Source of the DNA: an uncultured Flavobacteriales bacterium | GTDB lineage: Bacteria; Bacteroidota; Bacteroidia; Flavobacteriales_D; Sanyastnellaceae | Length of the DNA stretch: 53,284 nt | Direction of reading: 5' to 3' | Assembly (NCBI GenBank): GCA_905479395.1 | Contig: CAJQMI010000011.1 | Location: forward strand, 1 to 53,284 | Shown: piece by piece, positions 52,281 to 53,284 of the stretch | Layout: every line of letters begins with the position of its first letter | How positions within the stretch are numbered: position 1 is the stretch's first letter | The notes under the pieces: model-generated | Told to the model about the DNA's origin: nothing | Seen by the model: only the letters and a program-made list of their open reading frames with translations | The model's database searches: none | Made by a program: the position numbers and the translations under genes

Positions 52281-53284
52281 CTACTTTTTGATGAATCGAC
52301 TGGTGAATCGTCCGACCTCAGTTTCCAAAGACAACAGATATATACCATCGGCTAAATGCTCAATGTTTGCCTCTGTCCGAGCTGGATTGCATTGCATCAC
52401 TTGGGCACCGGAAGCATCTGAAATGGTTGCAGCAAGCACCTCCAATTCACCCCAATCGAATCGAATCGTTGTGGTTGCTGGATTGGGGTAGAGTTCAAAT
52501 GACGGCGCATCAAGCTCGTTGACCTCAACCGGTGAAATGTTTTCTTGGTATTCCATCACGTAGCCTTCTGGAAAACCGTATCCAAAGATGTTGTTCGCAA
52601 AAAAGTCCAAGTCACCATCGCCATCGATGTCTGAGAACTGGATGGAACGAACTCCAAGGTTGTTGTTGGGAAGGTTGATTCCCGCGAGAAGGCCAAATGG
52701 ATTGTTTGCCGATGCTGCAAATGAAGGCGCAGAGGCACTGCCTGTATTTTCAAAGTATTGACAAACAGAATTTGCCGCCACTGGACCTGAAAAATAGAGG
52801 CTTTGAAGCAAATCCAAATCACCGTCTTGGTCCAAGTCAGCGGCTTCCAGTGAGAATGAGAGCCCACCATACTGAGCCCCATCAGCTGAAGGCAACAAAC
52901 CAAAAGGCTCCAGCACTGGTGGCGCAAATGATGGATTCGTTGCTGAGCCCGTATTCTCACACCAATACATTTCATGGAATGCAACATCCCCTGAATAATC
53001 CGTCAACGTTCCGAGAAAGTCTACATCACCGTCACCATCAATATCGGCACATTCAAAAGCATAGGTGTACAATTCTGAATCTTTCGATGCAAACGAACCC
53101 GATACATCCAAACCAAATGGATTCAATTCCAACGCATCAAACTGAGGAGATGTTGGCGTCCCTGTGTTCTCCACCAGAACATTGCATTGGCGAGGTAAGA
53201 GTAACTGTACGGATTGTAATTATAGAGATAGGCATATTGAAAGCTTCCGACAATATCAAAGTCTCCATCCTGGTCCAGGTCAAC
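52281..53284 (-). CDS. T9SS-secreted FG-GAP/VCBS-repeat protein, 5' end outside window, apparent frameshift
   Basis: The downstream part (52281-53174) encodes 297 codons with FG-GAP-type repeats: DIDGDGDVDFLGTL, DLDQDGDLDLLQSL and DIDGDGDLDFFANN, each with Asp-rich Ca2+ loops. Each is preceded by an ENTGSAxxPSF unit. It ends with a T9SS sorting domain (FELYPNPATTTIRF, LADGIYLLSLE). Its own frame is closed upstream by a stop at 53222-53220. In the other frame, 53284 down to about 53175 encodes VDLDQDGDFDIVGSF and ends NAMFWW, exactly what should precede ENTGTPTSP. One missing base near 53174 therefore breaks the gene, or the assembly is wrong there. The apparent GTG start at 53174 is not a real start. 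Confidence 0.82.

Noticed and set aside
1-53284. CRISPR arrays, tRNA or rRNA genes, insertion sequences, prophage or integrase genes
   Set aside because: I looked on both strands and found no regularly spaced repeats, cloverleaf-like segments with CCA-type ends, transposase or integrase motifs. All long stretches are explained by the listed genes, and no gap without a gene exceeds 300 bases.

Overview
The window reads as chromosome of a Bacteroidota bacterium, most likely a marine-type Flavobacteriales member outside the low-GC Flavobacterium group. The evidence is: several proteins with a C-terminal type IX secretion (T9SS type A) sorting domain, a PorZ-type T9SS protein, an alternative complex III operon (actABCDEF) joined to aa3-type cytochrome oxidase genes, a short NusA, a DUF2723 membrane protein, starts without obvious Shine-Dalgarno sequences, and recurrent -7 promoter boxes of the TAnnTTTG type. 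The genus cannot be fixed from sequence alone. I see no rRNA, tRNA, CRISPR array, insertion sequence, integrase or phage gene; this is ordinary, densely packed chromosome.

Layout. 1-4759 (+): the tail of a probable outer-membrane protein, then two tandem paralogous T9SS-secreted thioredoxin-fold proteins, an Omp28-like lipoprotein with its own CxxC, and a PorT-like beta-barrel protein; the last three overlap start to stop. 4775-9770 (-): a translationally coupled trio of M20 dipeptidase, LEA-like lipoprotein and a 1046-aa BNR/Asp-box propeller protein. 9917-11167 (+): proline dehydrogenase. 11316-14929: a divergent pair, a T9SS-secreted pentaheme cytochrome (-) and a T9SS-secreted PQQ-type sugar dehydrogenase (+), whose -7 promoter boxes face each other 3 bp apart. 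14941-17828: a DUF4258-like small protein (-), then an ABC ATPase, an FtsX-type permease and a DUF3299-like protein (+), a set resembling zinc-uptake loci. 17830-21272: tRNA-modification genes trhO and queG, a conserved 61-aa protein, and ruvB.

21357-33115 (-) is a respiratory operon transcribed actA-actB-actC-actD-actE-actF-coxB-coxA and closed by a strong terminator. It encodes quinol oxidation by alternative complex III and oxygen reduction by an A-type haem-copper oxidase whose subunit II carries an unusual histidine-rich insert. 33365-34021 (+) is a secreted SPOR-like protein. 34026-38762 (-) is the rimP-nusA-infB translation/transcription operon, with an intrinsic-terminator hairpin between its apparent promoter and rimP. 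38965-39654 (+) is an AlbA_2 (Schlafen-type) protein.

39733-44295 (+): PorZ, then a coupled methionine/glutamine-type aminotransferase and omega-amidase. 44270-50485 (-): glutaryl-CoA dehydrogenase, RNase HI, PurN and a 1297-aa DUF2723 protein. 50595-53284 (-): two adjacent T9SS cargo proteins, a PKD-domain protein and an FG-GAP-repeat protein. The latter runs off the window and shows a clear one-base frameshift near 53174.

The main theme is the cell surface and its electron flow: six T9SS cargo genes plus PorZ, several carrying redox centres (thioredoxin CxxC, multihaem, PQQ), beside the complete act-cox respiratory operon. No single locus is unmistakably a new system. The best candidates are the surface cytochrome/dehydrogenase pair, the multi-layer thioredoxin cluster, the rimP-nusA-infB leader terminator and the His-rich CoxB insert. 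Functions are assigned from motifs recognised by eye; no database search was run.
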